The position numbers were made by a program, and so were the translations under genes. A stretch of 64,000 nucleotides of DNA from Pelodera strongyloides (Eukaryota > Nematoda > Chromadorea > Rhabditida > Rhabditidae): positions 26,079 through 90,078 of the forward strand of contig JAANDG010000586.1 in the NCBI GenBank assembly GCA_036852015.1. Reading direction: 5' to 3'. The notes below the pieces were generated by a model that did no database searches, was not told the origin of the DNA, and saw only the letters and a program-made list of their open reading frames with translations. Of the stretch, positions 36,801-48,000 are shown piece after piece; position 1 is the first letter of the stretch, and every line of letters starts with the position of its first letter.

Positions 36801-38316
36801 TGAAGCCACTGGATTCGCTCCCTCTCGTCCAATACCCAATTGTTAAATCAACCGGTGACGTCACTAATTTAATCCGTTTGCCCTCTAGACAACTCGTTCA
36901 CGTTCTGCTGTTGTGATGATCATCCGACGTGTAATGTGGGTGAACCCAGCTTCCTCCCCTCCCCGCTTCCCACTGTAAACTCCCCAGATGAGAAGAACAT
37001 TTCTTGCTACGTTGGATTCTCTTTTATGAATTCGGTAGACTCTTCTTCGATAGCTTTCAAAGATAAGGTAGAAGCCTCTTTTTTATAATGTGTTGATTAG
37101 CGAGTTCCAATACATAACATATGCATTGGTACTCGCTAAACAACATATGTGGCCATGGTACTCATCGAAAATGGACCTTGGATTCATACACCAGTGCTGG
37201 AAATATTGTCGTCTTTCCTTCGCTAATAACTGGCATTAGAGAGTTACGAAATTATAATAAGGATTTCAGCTGGCGATTAGCGAAAACTTCACAATTCCAG
37301 CCGGCACACCGATTGGTTCCTATCAAGCGTGTGGTGGAAGTTGTGCGAATATTACACTTGGTAGCTAAATTCTCGATCTAACTTTGAGAGGTCTACCCTC
37401 TTTTTAAATATTGTAGAGGTATGTAGGTATGTTACCCTCTCCAAAGGCTCTGAGTATTCCATGCACATGATCCATTTTGCCTTATTAGTCCGTATTCTCG
37501 CGTCACTGGTAGGCCTCCCAATTGGGAATGACCAATGACCTACCAGTGTTAATTCTTCTGTACTGGTAGGAAGCGCGTCGCGTGTCGCGTTTTCCCAATT
37601 GGTAGCTGATTGGGAGGGCTGTTGCATGCATTAGGCCTACCAGAGGAGGTTACGCTACCAGAGCCTACCACTGGGAGGCCTCTCCCATTTCCAATCTGGT
37701 AGACCTACCAGAGGAGATTGGGAATGGCCCACCAAAATGTCTTTCCCAAAGTGGCGCGAGAATACGGGCTATTAATACCACGACTCAGCACAAAAGCGAA
37801 CACTGGAAAAAAATCACGGAAAAATTATGATTGCAGGCGATTTTGGCACTCTTTTCACATGTGATCCAATATCAGTGTGTATCGGACTGAACATACAGAA
37901 CTCCTGCAGCGCCATATACACGCTTCTTTCTGGTGAGTTTTATTCTTTGTTCGTCTCACCTCTGCAAAAAATAATGCCTGGAATATTACAGTCATGCCTT
38001 TAGCCTGTATTTAAAGTTAACTTTACCAATGGGTCAGATTTAGTAAGTTAGCTGATGTAGCAGCTTTCACTATGATGTATTGATTTGCGTGAAAAAGCAA
38101 ATCTTATTCACTTATATTCTTGTACGCTCTTTAGGATGCTGCTGCGCGGGGGACCGCTGCAATCTGGCGCTGGACTGGCAACCATCCAGCACACCAACCA
38201 CAAAACGGCCGGCGACCTTCAAAGCGTTGAAATCTAGCGCTGCACTGTTTTTGGTTATGCCGTTCTTGATAATTAATGTGATGTCCACATTCGCGTATGT
38301 ACATATGACAATGTAA
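27801..38316 (+). CDS. Secreted three-ET-module protein with mucin-like linker and hydrophobic C-terminus
   Basis: Role unknown; probably a cell-surface or secreted cuticle-side protein. Exons: 27801-27908, 31198-31296, 35293-35455, 35768-35895, 36059-36131, 36433-36549, 36889-36939, 36988-37067, 37270-37360, 37837-37932, 38135-38316. They total 1188 bp with all phases joining, giving 395 aa. There is a signal peptide in residues 1-27. Each ET module has ten cysteines in the order C, CxxxC, C, C, C, CCC, C. Module 1 spans about residues 30-93 (CDESC, CCCDFNFCN). A Ser/Thr/Pro linker spans about 105-166. Module 2 spans about 168-243 (CDGVC, CCCDDHPTC). Module 3 spans about 255-345 (CYVG, CGGSC, CDPISVC, GCCCAGDRCN). 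A hydrophobic tail around LFLVMPFLIINVM suggests a GPI signal, though it ends with 11 further residues. Introns 1 and 2 are 3.3 and 4.0 kb and are filled with repeats. A similar, larger gene follows at 43133. The ET family (Pfam ET module) is nematode-specific. Confidence 0.85.
27998..28190. repeat. GC-rich inverted repeat
   Basis: Dense CGCCATCGCCGCGCAAC strings at the left and the complement GTTGCGCGGCGATGGCG at the right, strikingly GC-rich against AT-rich flanks, in intron 1 of the three-module gene. A related GC-rich block lies at 30895-31045, sharing TTTGCGCC and GCGCCACAGG. Confidence 0.75.
28561..28830. mobile_element. MITE with about 60-bp inverted ends, family E
   Basis: The left arm has AAACCGAATAATTTGAATTC, then CAAGTAGAAAAGTAGTTCTA; the right arm is the near-exact complement. 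The interior is about 160 bp and non-coding. It lies in intron 1 of the three-module gene. Confidence 0.8.
29027..29508 (-). CDS. Doubtful nested small gene, opposite strand
   Basis: Three exon-like blocks join in phase on the minus strand: about 29506-29421 (a hydrophobic stretch with VLVVVLSVLATPGYLF), 29292-29215 (YCVTRSLSSEDTRAVIYC) and 29092-29027, ending at a TGA. No starting ATG in frame was found in the first block. It lies inside intron 1 of the plus-strand gene. It may be chance. Confidence 0.2.
29846..30292 (-). CDS. Doubtful nested small gene, opposite strand
   Basis: Three blocks at about 30292-30192, 30088-30004 and 29956-29846 join in phase, with reasonable attag/acag acceptors and a terminal TAA. 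From the first ATG they would encode roughly 90 residues including NLCTDVCAEHW and VKVCVEAHTAG. No family was recognised, and splice sites were chosen to fit, so support is weak. Confidence 0.2.
30539..30566. repeat. Poly-A tract
   Basis: A run of about 27 A followed by ACTG, in intron 1 of the three-module gene. It could be the tail of an old retroposed insert on the plus strand, but no body was identified. Confidence 0.9.
30895..31045. repeat. GC-rich repeat block
   Basis: Related to 27998-28190 (shared TTTGCGCC and GCGCCACAGG strings), with GGATCCG nearby in both. It ends about 150 bp before exon 2 of the three-module gene. Confidence 0.65.
31770..34760. repeat. 129-bp tandem satellite array, about 23 units, intronic, CRE-rich
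   Basis: Unit about 129 bp, for example between TTCCTGATGG at 33961, 34090 and 34350. The core strings CGACGAGACGGGCAACCGG and GAATATCGTCATCGGATTCA recur in every unit. Because 129 is 3 x 43, frames on the minus strand stay open for up to 243 codons; these are not genes. I count 15 exact TGACGTCA palindromes among the units; later units (after about 33900) mostly carry TGACGGCA. A second bZIP-like half site, TTGACGTGCAA, lies about 15 bp on in each unit. The array fills most of intron 2 of the three-module gene. Confidence 0.95.
37487..37770. mobile_element. TIR element, 284 bp, with 3-bp target duplication
   Basis: Ends AGTCCGTATTCTCGCG and CGCGAGAATACGGGCT are inverted; ATT flanks both. 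Inside are several CTACCAGAGG and GGTAGGCCT repeats in both orientations. It lies in intron 9 of the three-module gene. The end sequence GTATTC plus the 3-bp duplication suggests relation to family D. Confidence 0.75.
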
Positions 38317-38319
38317 TAT

Positions 38320-38325
38320 AATAAA
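38320..38325 (+). terminator. Poly(A) signal just after stop
   Basis: AATAAA begins four bases after the TAA stop of the three-module gene, implying a 3' untranslated region of only about 20-25 nt if it is used. Confidence 0.6.
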
Positions 38326-38559
38326 CCCTTTAGCTTTGCCCCCTTTGCCCTCCGCAAGTAAAATCCGAAAAAAAAACATATAAACTTTTCGAATACACAG
38401 AGTCATTGCTATTGGATAAGCAAACAAGCAAACAATAAGGAAACCTGGAATGTACGGTATGTACTCATGAAAATGAACATAAAAAGAAATGTATTTCGTG
38501 TCTTCCTTATCTAGGTCCCGCACATCTTACGCATCCTTCATCTTTACTATATTTAAACT

Positions 38560-38620
38560 TCTCTCTCTCTCTCTCTCTCAATCTCTCTCTGTCTCTCTCT
38601 CTCTCTCTGTACCATTTATA
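38560..38620. repeat. CT microsatellite
   Basis: (CT)n runs with short interruptions, in the spacer downstream of the three-module gene. Confidence 0.9.
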
Positions 38621-38805
38621 CTCCCACAGTCTACTCTTTCGTACTCTTTTCCTCCTCCTTCACCACCACTCCAAGCCCGATGACAAAACTAAGAAGTTAT
38701 AGACGAGGACTCTGTGTTGTTATAATAGAAGTTATAGAAGGACTTCGTGTATAATTGTGACTGTTTCCTTCGTGTATATAGTGCACAATGGACAATGCAC
38801 AATGG

Positions 38806-38870
38806 AAATTCCGGACATTCTGTGCAAGTAAATTGAGGAAAACTTTATTCTCATGGGCCTCTCCCTTTAA
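38806..38870. mobile_element. Solo terminal repeat of family G
   Basis: Matches the right end of the full element at 39803-40261 (TTCCGGACATTCTG through GGGCCTCTCCCTTTAA). The matching left end is absent. Confidence 0.7.
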
Positions 38871-39079
38871 TAAGTTGTAATAGTTGTCCCCCTTTCTTGT
38901 TCTTTCCTTCGATTCAGTAGCCGAAGCACAGCTCCTGCACAGTTAGAGGGCAAGAATTACACGTATTGTGGAGCTGTCGTAAGCGCTGATTAGGGCATGC
39001 TTATCTGCTCAAACAGAAGCTCAAAATTCTTCTTTTCTTCGTTTTCTTTCTTCCACAACGATACAAAAAAGAGGAGAAA

Positions 39080-39170
39080 GGGAGAGAAAAAAGAGAGAAT
39101 AGAATAAGAAAGAGAGAGAGGAAGAAAGAGAGAGAGAGAGAGAGTGAGGAACAGAAAGATAGCGAGAGAC
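39080..39170. repeat. GA microsatellite
   Basis: Purine-rich GAGAGA repeats. Confidence 0.9.
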
Positions 39171-39486
39171 AAAGATATAAAAGCTCTTATCTCTCCCAAC
39201 GGGAATTGGGGTTGTAAATCAGAAGCAAGTCCCCTCCCTTCATAATGCGTACTACAAAGGAATGAAGGTTTTTTATGGGAATTTCATACTGGGAGACGGA
39301 GATTAATAAGTTAAATTAACGGCATCAAAGAAACATTGTACAAAATAAACTTCGTATAAGGACTCGTAGCACAGGGACAGAGACACTCTGATGCAAGCTT
39401 CGTATGCTGTGTCCGCCGCTGCTTAAAATTGTTGTTCTCGTCCTTTGAAAGACAGTCGATTATTAGCAAAGAGAAGGTAACTTCTC

Positions 39487-39745
39487 ACACTGAGGAAACT
39501 TGGCTGGTGCGCGGCCTACACCCTGCCCGAAAAAGGTGGGCCACCTACACCTCGCCCATAAATGGGAAAGAGGGCCTCGTGTGGACCTGGTGAGGGCGTG
39601 GTGTGCGCGATCTAAAATTAAATATACACGAAAGTTGAAGATTGTCGTCCTCAGGCCTACACCAGGGCCACCCTGAGGCGCTGCGCCGCCTACACCAGGC
39701 CCCAAAGGGATGAGCCGCCACACCTGCCCCCCCCCCCCCCTTTTT
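39487..39745. repeat. Interspersed repeat, family J, longest copy
   Basis: Starts ACTGAGGAAACTTGGCTGGT, is GC-rich, and contains repeated GCCTACACC units. It ends in a C run followed by a T run. It shares its start with the copies at 11846 and 15778. Confidence 0.65.
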
Positions 39746-39802
39746 TTTTGTGTCGCGTTGATGTGAGGCAAACCTATAAGGTTGCATTCAATATATGACG
39801 TA

Positions 39803-40261
39803 TTAAAGGGAGACGCCCACGAGAAGAAAGTTGTCCTCAATTTACTTGTACAGAATGTCCGGTACTAAAGAAAATATTATCGTGAAAACCGCATTGCTTG
39901 AAGCCTAGAACTCACAGAGTTATTCCCCGTCAATCAGTTCGGCCAGGTACCGTAGTCAGTAACGTAAAAATTCGTTTCTACGGTTGATATCCGTTCATTT
40001 GGATTCTTTCCTTACATAATAATGTTCAAACGAATAAAGATCATTCCTACGTTAATAAACAGTCGTTTCCAATGCAGTAATGCCCTAAAAGCGCAAAAAT
40101 TGTTCCTGGCTACGGTACCTGGCCGAACTGTTTGCCGGAGAATAACTCAGTGAGTTCTAGGCTTCAAGCATTGCTGTTTTCACAGTAATATTTCTGAAAT
40201 TCCGGACATTCTGAACAAATAAACTGAGGAAAATTTTGTTCTCGTGGGCCTCTCCCTTTAA
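39803..40261. mobile_element. TTAA-flanked element, family G, with inner inverted repeat
   Basis: 459 bp. Left end TTAAAGGGAGACGCCCACGA and the complementary right end give about 60-bp inverted repeats with TTAA at both borders. Inside, 39897-39960 and 40110-40173 form a second inverted pair (CTTGAAGCCTAGAACTCAC and its complement), either a nested MITE or subterminal repeats. Confidence 0.8.
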
Positions 40262-43132
40262 GTAGCGCATGCAAATTACTGCGCGATACTGCGCGATACA
40301 GCCTACGGATATGCAGCTGTTCAAGAGACGTTTCAAAAGCCGGAAGCTATATATAATTTATAACTACTTTTGAGATTCCTGAGAATTTGCACAGGTTCAA
40401 AGACATTTATGCATAGCAAAGCTAGACTAGCATTTTTGTTTTGTGCAGCATTTGGCTCGATATAGGTTTGTAGCTAGATACCCATCCTCGGTTCTATATT
40501 TTCAAACTTGGGGACTCAGTATTCCCCATACTTAAAAATCCGCATTCCGTAATGCCATTCCCCGTTTAATACTACCGTTTTTCAGTGATTCCAAACGTCA
40601 GCTACACCTTGGTTCCAACGTATAATATAGCGTTGCAAGCCTTATCTCTATCGACGCCAGGTCGTAAAAGTGAAAAATAGAGGGACATGAATTGCGGTTC
40701 TCCACGGAGGTTTCGCTCTCTACCTACACGCATTCTATTCTAGTTGAAACTCATTTTTGTTTGCCACGTAATAACACGCCCAGATCAATATGCGAACTTT
40801 GCATTGGTGATTCACCGATATGAAAATTTGAGAGTAAACTATAAATAAATTATTTCCTTGGGTTACTATACGAGGTAGAGGTTGAATCGGCAAAGTTTTG
40901 TCAATTGGAGTTTCTACATTTCCAATCTAGTCAAATGGCAGCTGCAAGCTAAACGGTTTCATCAGCCAAAGTAACTGGAAATGACTGGAAACAGAGGACA
41001 CTCAAAAACTGAAAGGAAATATGTGTTTCTGAAAAGAGTAGAATCTGCACCTATAGCGTACGATGCCATGTTTGCTCCTGGGAACCGTGAATGAGAGAGA
41101 AATTTGCCTCTACATAACCAAGTTGAAAGTTACCTTCAGGACATTTAGAAATTGTCTATTTTGCGCAAAATCATAGTAGATGCCGCGTTAGTTGCCACAA
41201 CATACTGATGTGTTCTACGCTTGAAAGAACCTCACTGCAGCTTTAGCAGTTTCGGAGCACTGTGTGAAATCATAAGCACCAAAAACCGAAAGAGCAAGGG
41301 GCATACAAGTTGCGCTCCCAAAAATTGGTAACATATAGCCGGAATTGGCAAGAGTTGTCAGCGTTGCCGAATCAATGGTTTTCCTAGGTTGTTGATGCGC
41401 GTACTATGTCTACCACCCTTTCTAACTGTACAATTTTAGTGCCCTACGATTATACGTATGTTAACCTCAGAGAAGACAAAAAAGCACCGAAGACGCTACA
41501 ACAGTGGCCTCAGAAAACATAGGATCAATGAACGAATACCCTTCAAAAGTTCGCCTCGTTCTTGCTTTTATTTTCAATCAATCAAGTTCACGTTTGAAAA
41601 GTTGCGAATGATTAGTTTCAGTTTCAGAGGTTTTGGATACGCGAGAGTGTAAAATACGGTTTCGGGTGCCGTTATCAGCATGTGAACGTACAACGTGGTC
41701 GCTCTCGGCCAAAAGCCGGAATTTACACTCTTCTGATAGAGCTTCTGTGTGCCACTACTATCCGCACTCAAATACGCCTTCCACGGTCTGCGGCAACACA
41801 TTGGCTCGGGTTACTGTAGCAAGAGGGTGTGACCTCATTTTTGCTATTTATTATTCACTACATTTGACAGAACGCTATTCCACTTACCGCTCCAGCAATT
41901 TCTAGCGATGTGTGTAGATGTAGACGCGAGCATCTCCTACTATTGCTAGACTGATTTATATTTTCTTATGCGCGTTACCTAAGACGCAAAAGGCTGACGC
42001 AGTTTGGGGCAAGCATGATTGCTAGGCTATCATAGACACTTAGTTTCAGGATTGACGGAAGGAATGCGGAGCATTAGCCCTATAGGGATATGTACTTGCT
42101 TTATATACACAAGACAATAATTTCTTATGTTTACGTGACCGTGAAATCAAACCCACTAAACTAAGCCCTAAGTTTTTTGAACGTTTCGTGAACCAAACAT
42201 TACGCGGCAGCAAAGAATTGACATTAGAGAGTAGTATGCTTCCAACCTACATTACTTTTGAATACTGTTTTTACTTCGAAAAAAAAAATGATCCGGTCAC
42301 AAAGTGTATGCAATGCAAAAAAAATACCATTCTTACAAGATATGTGTTGCAAGATAGTTGTCTAACAGCAACATTTTTTCAAGAGTTTTTGTTTCTTCGA
42401 AGCACAATCTACTCTTTGTTTTCCTAACAAGGAAGAAAAACGTCTGTCATTCCCGCTATCCTCTTGTTGCATTCTTATCGGTCCTTTTTTCCTTGAAAAA
42501 TTTTGCAGAGAAGCAAGCTACCGTAGTATTGCTGTTTTTTTCGATCAAGAAGTAATGCCGCATTAAAGGTTTAAAAATTATAATCCCATTAGTGTTGCGC
42601 TTTAGGCGCCTGCTCACTTTTACAAATACATAAGGTACTGTAGCTGTTTTCATTCCTGAAACTTCTTACACGGATGTGAAAGCACAGTACTGCCTTGCAT
42701 TGCTGCCTTTCTGTAGAAGCCTTGCTTCAACGTATACATCTATGAACTGGGTAGACATTCAGAAAATAAAACGTATAGTATAGTCCATGAACTGTCCTCC
42801 AACTTATTTTTTCGTGGAGCCAAAGCAGCTTTAGTGTGGGTAAGCTTTGCGATTCCGATTATTTATAAGTAAGCCAACCATGAGTCTAACGGTTTCATTT
42901 TCATGCACAGTGTTCAAATCAAATCTAGTTTGCTCCTTCTTCCTTATCTGCACCTTTCACTTCACCATAAAATGAATCTAGCATGGTCTTCGGTCTTCGC
43001 TTCCTCGATTTTTCATCTCAGCCTTCAGCTCATAGTTTCTTGTTGTCCTACACTTCGTACATACATTGCTTGCGCGCCAAGTTGAATAAAAACGATGGAG
43101 AACAAAGTTTCTTAAAGTTCTGTTTAATACAG
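40262..43132. other. Spacer upstream of large ET gene
   Basis: No gene recognised; short open frames only. It presumably contains the promoter of the gene at 43133, but I see no specific motif. Confidence 0.6.
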
Positions 43133-45012
43133 ATGGGCAATCTAACCCGGACGGCTCTTTGCTGTCTCCTGCTGGCCGTCGGTGCCACGGCGCTTCGCTG
43201 TAACATCGGTTCGGTGTCCATCGTCAACGGGCAACTGGAGCGACAGAATGGAAAAATTGTGAGTGGAGAGGGAGATCCAGGCTTGGCCTTGCTTAGTTTG
43301 AGGAAGAGGCCTGGTTATTTTAAGTGCCAATACGAAATTTAGATCTGCATAAGTAACCTCGCAAATACTTAAAAAAAATAGCTACACAAATCTGATTTGC
43401 GTTAGTTAACACAAAACACAAGTTTGTTTGTTGGTATCACGCAAATAGCTACCCTGACGGCACGGCATAACCATAGAATAAGCACAACTTTCTTTCAGGA
43501 AAGCTGTGACAAGGTGTGCACTCTGCGGAAGGTGTTCATCGAGCAAGATAACCACCTTCTGACAATCATGGGATGCGAGGACGAGAAGAGCGCTGTGCTC
43601 GCCGACATCGCCTGTGAGACCGATCTGTGCAATGCTCACGAACTCGTTGGGCCATTCGCCGAAGACATCAAAGTCGATCCGGTAGCTCCCACGAGGACCT
43701 GCTACGTCGGAGTCTCAATGGGCACAACCTTCAGCGTAGGAGGTAGAACATTAATCTGAATTATTTCTTGATTTAATTGAAATCAAAAGTTTGCCCATCT
43801 ATCAAAACGAAGAATATCTTTGCACCCTTCATTCAATCGGTGAATCATCTGGCGAGAAAATTTGTTTCTGTATGTATTTTTTCGTTTCGTACTGTATGTT
43901 TGTTACACCTCTTTCAGGAGGCGAAAATTGTGACACGGGAATTTGTGGAAATGCTACATCACTCGTCAGCGGCTACCCCACCACCGCTTATTTCTGCTCA
44001 ACTTGGGGTAACTATTCTAAAGTTTTGGAATTTTTATCATACCCTACGAGAGCGCGCATCACCGCGAAACGGTATGAGAAAACATCACGAACTAGGCAGA
44101 AAGCAGATAACCTTGGGCTGTTTCCAAGCCTTCCTTTCACAGTGAGCTTTCAACAAAGTCTACCTTTCACAATGTAGGCTTCAGTTTACGTAAGTTTGAA
44201 TCTTTTGGCGTAGATTCCCATTTTAACGCTACAAAAATGACCCTTCTTAAGAATTGTGCTACGCTGGACTCAACGGAACTGCCGACCTACAATTCGTCAA
44301 CAAGTGCAGTCCATTGACGGATAAGACAAGCTTCTGTTGTTGTGATGACACTCCCTACTGTAATTCTGCAAACAGTACCATCCCTAACCCCACTCCAATA
44401 CCGGTATGTCTATGTCGTATGCACCATAAACTAGAGCGGGGTCAAAACGGGTTGTGAGGTGAACTGCTCACAAAGTGGCGAGTCAGTGAGTTGAACCGCC
44501 CTCTTGTGAAAAGGCGGGTTCGGGTTCACCCGGGACGGCCTTGCGAAAAAGAGGCGACTCTGGGTCAGAGTTGAAAATCAAAAAGAAAAAACGGACGGAT
44601 TACCTATGTTAACTTAAACTTCTCTATAATACTTAGCATGTTCCATACGAGAAATTAACCTCTGTTTACAATTATATTTAATTACATTTATGTGATGAAA
44701 GATCCGTAAATTGGAAATGATTCACGTGGGTCACTCACCCCGGGTTGGCTCATGAGTCACTCTCTTGTTGAATCGCCTAGGTGGTTCAAGCGTGACCCGT
44801 GAACCTCGCGTGATGAGTCACTCATGTGAATCGCTCAACCCGTTATGGCCCCACTCTACCATAAACTACTGTCTTTTACCAACTTTGGGTCCGCTATATC
44901 GTCGGGGCGAAAAAAGAAGGAGTAAACAAGCCAGTTAGAGAGGGGAACAGTCAAAGATAGATAGAGAAAAGCTAAAAGAAACATAATAAGAAAAAAGAGA
45001 ACGAGAGAGTGA

Positions 45013-45054
<42 letters not shown>

Positions 45055-48000
45055 CGAGAGAGAGTGAAGCGAGAGATAAGGTTAATAACTTCCAGGCTGA
45101 CATGAGCAAGAGGATCCCAGTTGCCTGCTATGCTGGAATTCAAATTACCACGAACAACGTGACCACCACCCTTGATGGACGATACATTGCCTGTCAAGGA
45201 GACTGCGCATCAATCTCCTATTCTGCCGGTAATTTGTCGACCTTCTGAACTGAACTGTATGTAAATGTACAAGCATATGAACAATGTACGAGCTAGTCAG
45301 GGTGAACCCTACTAATACTTGTTTTTTGTTCCAAATCGTAAAACTTACATCGCGGACTAGAACATTGTACCTGAACCTCTGAACCGTGATGAATCCTTCA
45401 ATTAATCGAATGAACTTACCCCTAATCTATTATTTTATTGGTTGTGTATGTGTCTGAAGTAACCTCAACTATGTTCAAATCAGGCGCGAATACCTCAGTG
45501 ACCGTGTACCAGTGCGACCCGACATCCGTATGCCCCGGACTTGGTCTCCTCAACGATTGCATGTCGGTCGACAATGGAACTTTCTCGGGATGTTGTTGCA
45601 ATACTGACGCCTGTATCGATCCGACCAGAAACCGCAAACCACAAGGCAATAATCACATGCTGCAGTGTGCAGTCGGACTCCACCTTGTAAGTTGCAACTT
45701 TATCATAGACAATGTCTAGGAGGACTGCTCACATATCGTAGGTTTTCGTAGAGAGTCGGCTTGTTGTTCGGCTTCATGTTCGGCTTCACAAAATTGACAG
45801 CAGATTTAGTAAATATCATCTCGTATGTAAAGTAAGTGTAAAATGTTCAAGTTTCTGATCAACTTGCTAATCAAGTATGAGCTTTTCAGGGTAACTCGAC
45901 AAATATCGGTGGTACGGCTGGCTGCGATGGAATGTGCTCACGAGTAAAGACGTCAATTGCTGGTAAGTGGCTTAAAATGATCTAAAAATAATCCAATAAG
46001 CCATCTAATGTCGATACCGAAATGTTTTTTTCCAGGTGTTGACGTTGGTCTGTACCATTGTGCGTCGAGAGCATTGTGCAACTACCTCGATGCTGTCAAC
46101 ACTGAAGGTGAATTTCAGTTTCTTCATTCACCATGACAAGCCCTATATAACCCCTCGAACCGCTGCTTCTCACTGTGTTTCTTAGTAACAAAAACAATTT
46201 CAGTCCCACTTCCTCTGACAACGGTGCAAGCCACCGGATACTGCTGCGAGTACCCAGACAACTGTAATGGAATCGGTAAGTGCGCATCATAAAACGGGAT
46301 TGGCAGAAAAAGGCTCAAACTTCTACCATCTCGTACTTGAGACTGACAGGAATTAGAATACCAATATATTTCGTCCACGATTAGTTCATATTATCCACAC
46401 TACACGCTCAACCCATTTAGGTCAAAATGTAAACTTCACCATGCATGAAAGAGGGGAACGCTTGGAGATTGCTTGCTATGAGGGTCTCTACTTTGATGGA
46501 CAGCCGCTCGGCAACACTGGAAGGTACGCTCAGAAAAATTAATAGTCGAAAAATGAATTAAACGGCAAAAAGAAAGAAAGTTGTTTGCTGAGACCAACCT
46601 ATATTTGCGCCAACTTGTTATAAATGAATGAAAGTGTAAATAATATAATATATTATTCTTAACATTCCCGTCTTCTTACATTTGGCTTGCGTTGTTTGAA
46701 AAGAAAAGAAACCTTGCTAGTTGTATTCAAATAGCTGTGGGCAAGGTGAGCCTAGTGTAATATTGATGTTTAGATTCCGCGTCTGCAACGGTGACTGCGC
46801 GTCAATGACCTTGAACACAACTATTGGATCAGCGGCTCACAACCTGACTCTTTATACTTGCGACCCGGCTACAGTATGCAGACAATTGGGCATCACCAAC
46901 GGATGTGCCTCAGTATCCAGCGGCTTGGTACGTACGTTCTCGTCCTTCCGGTGTAAACGGACTTGTTTTTCTCCGCGGCAAATTGCCAAAATACTTACAC
47001 AATCTTTAGGATAATTGTTCTCAGGTGTCCGGATGTTGCTGCTCAGATGACGTTTGCATCGATCCTCGCCACAACAAAATGCCTGACGGCAATGGTCTGC
47101 AGTGCATGGTTGGATTCGAAATCAGTGAGTCGTCTTTGTAGTTTTTATGAGATCAAACTTACTGTGTGCGTGCAGAGTACAAAGCAGTTAACTAATGGTA
47201 AGCCACTTTTTTAGGTGGAAACGTGCACGGTGGATCTATGCCGTGCACCGGTTACTGTGCTGAGGTTTCGACGCACGTGATGTTCGGAACACAGGATACG
47301 CCAGTCACTGCTTACTTCTGCGCCCCCAAGTAAGTCCAACAAGACGCTACATTCTTATTCCTAATTAGTTTCAGTCATTAGCTGATAGAGAAGGAAAGTG
47401 ATTCACTGTCACTACTTGAGGAAACTATTCCTTTCCTTTAGGACGCTCTGTCAGAAATTTGACGTCGTCGACAGTACCACTGTCTACCCTCTGGATCGTG
47501 CTGTGAGGATTGGATGCTGCTCTCGTTTCAACAACTGCAATGCCAGACATTTGAACTCAAGTGAGAGAAATTAATAATTAATTGTTTTCCGCTGTGTGGA
47601 AGGCGTTTCCAGTGAAGGGCAGCCATTATTAACTTCCTTCTAATAGAGAGTTGTTTCAGCCCCAACTGTTGAACCACAAACCCAAGATCCAATCACGTGC
47701 TACTCTGGGCTTGGTGTCGCTTACGGCGGTGGCCCCAGCACACTGCTCAGTGACCCAAATAGGTGGGTTCTGGCTCTTTTCTGCATGTCTCAACAGCGTC
47801 AGCAGGGCAAGCAGTCGTATTCACGTTGTAGATCAGAGGCCATATTCAGCACTCAATTCCCCATGGGGAATTCCAGCGTGTCTCACATAAGAATGTTATT
47901 TTCTGTCCCCAGGGACTATTTCCCCGAGGGAATGGGAGTGGTGAATAGACGCCTGATGTATAATTAAATTTCTTGCCAGCTTTTCGAGTATTCCGTTGCT

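Noticed and set aside
37067..37160. Alternative exon 9 of the three-module gene (including HNICIG)
   Set aside because: It would join in phase but lacks the CxxxC pair; the exon at 37270-37360 supplies CGGSC and fits both phases.
38131..38523. 130-codon minus-strand frame
   Set aside because: It overlaps, on the opposite strand, the last exon of the three-module gene, which has full exon and motif support.
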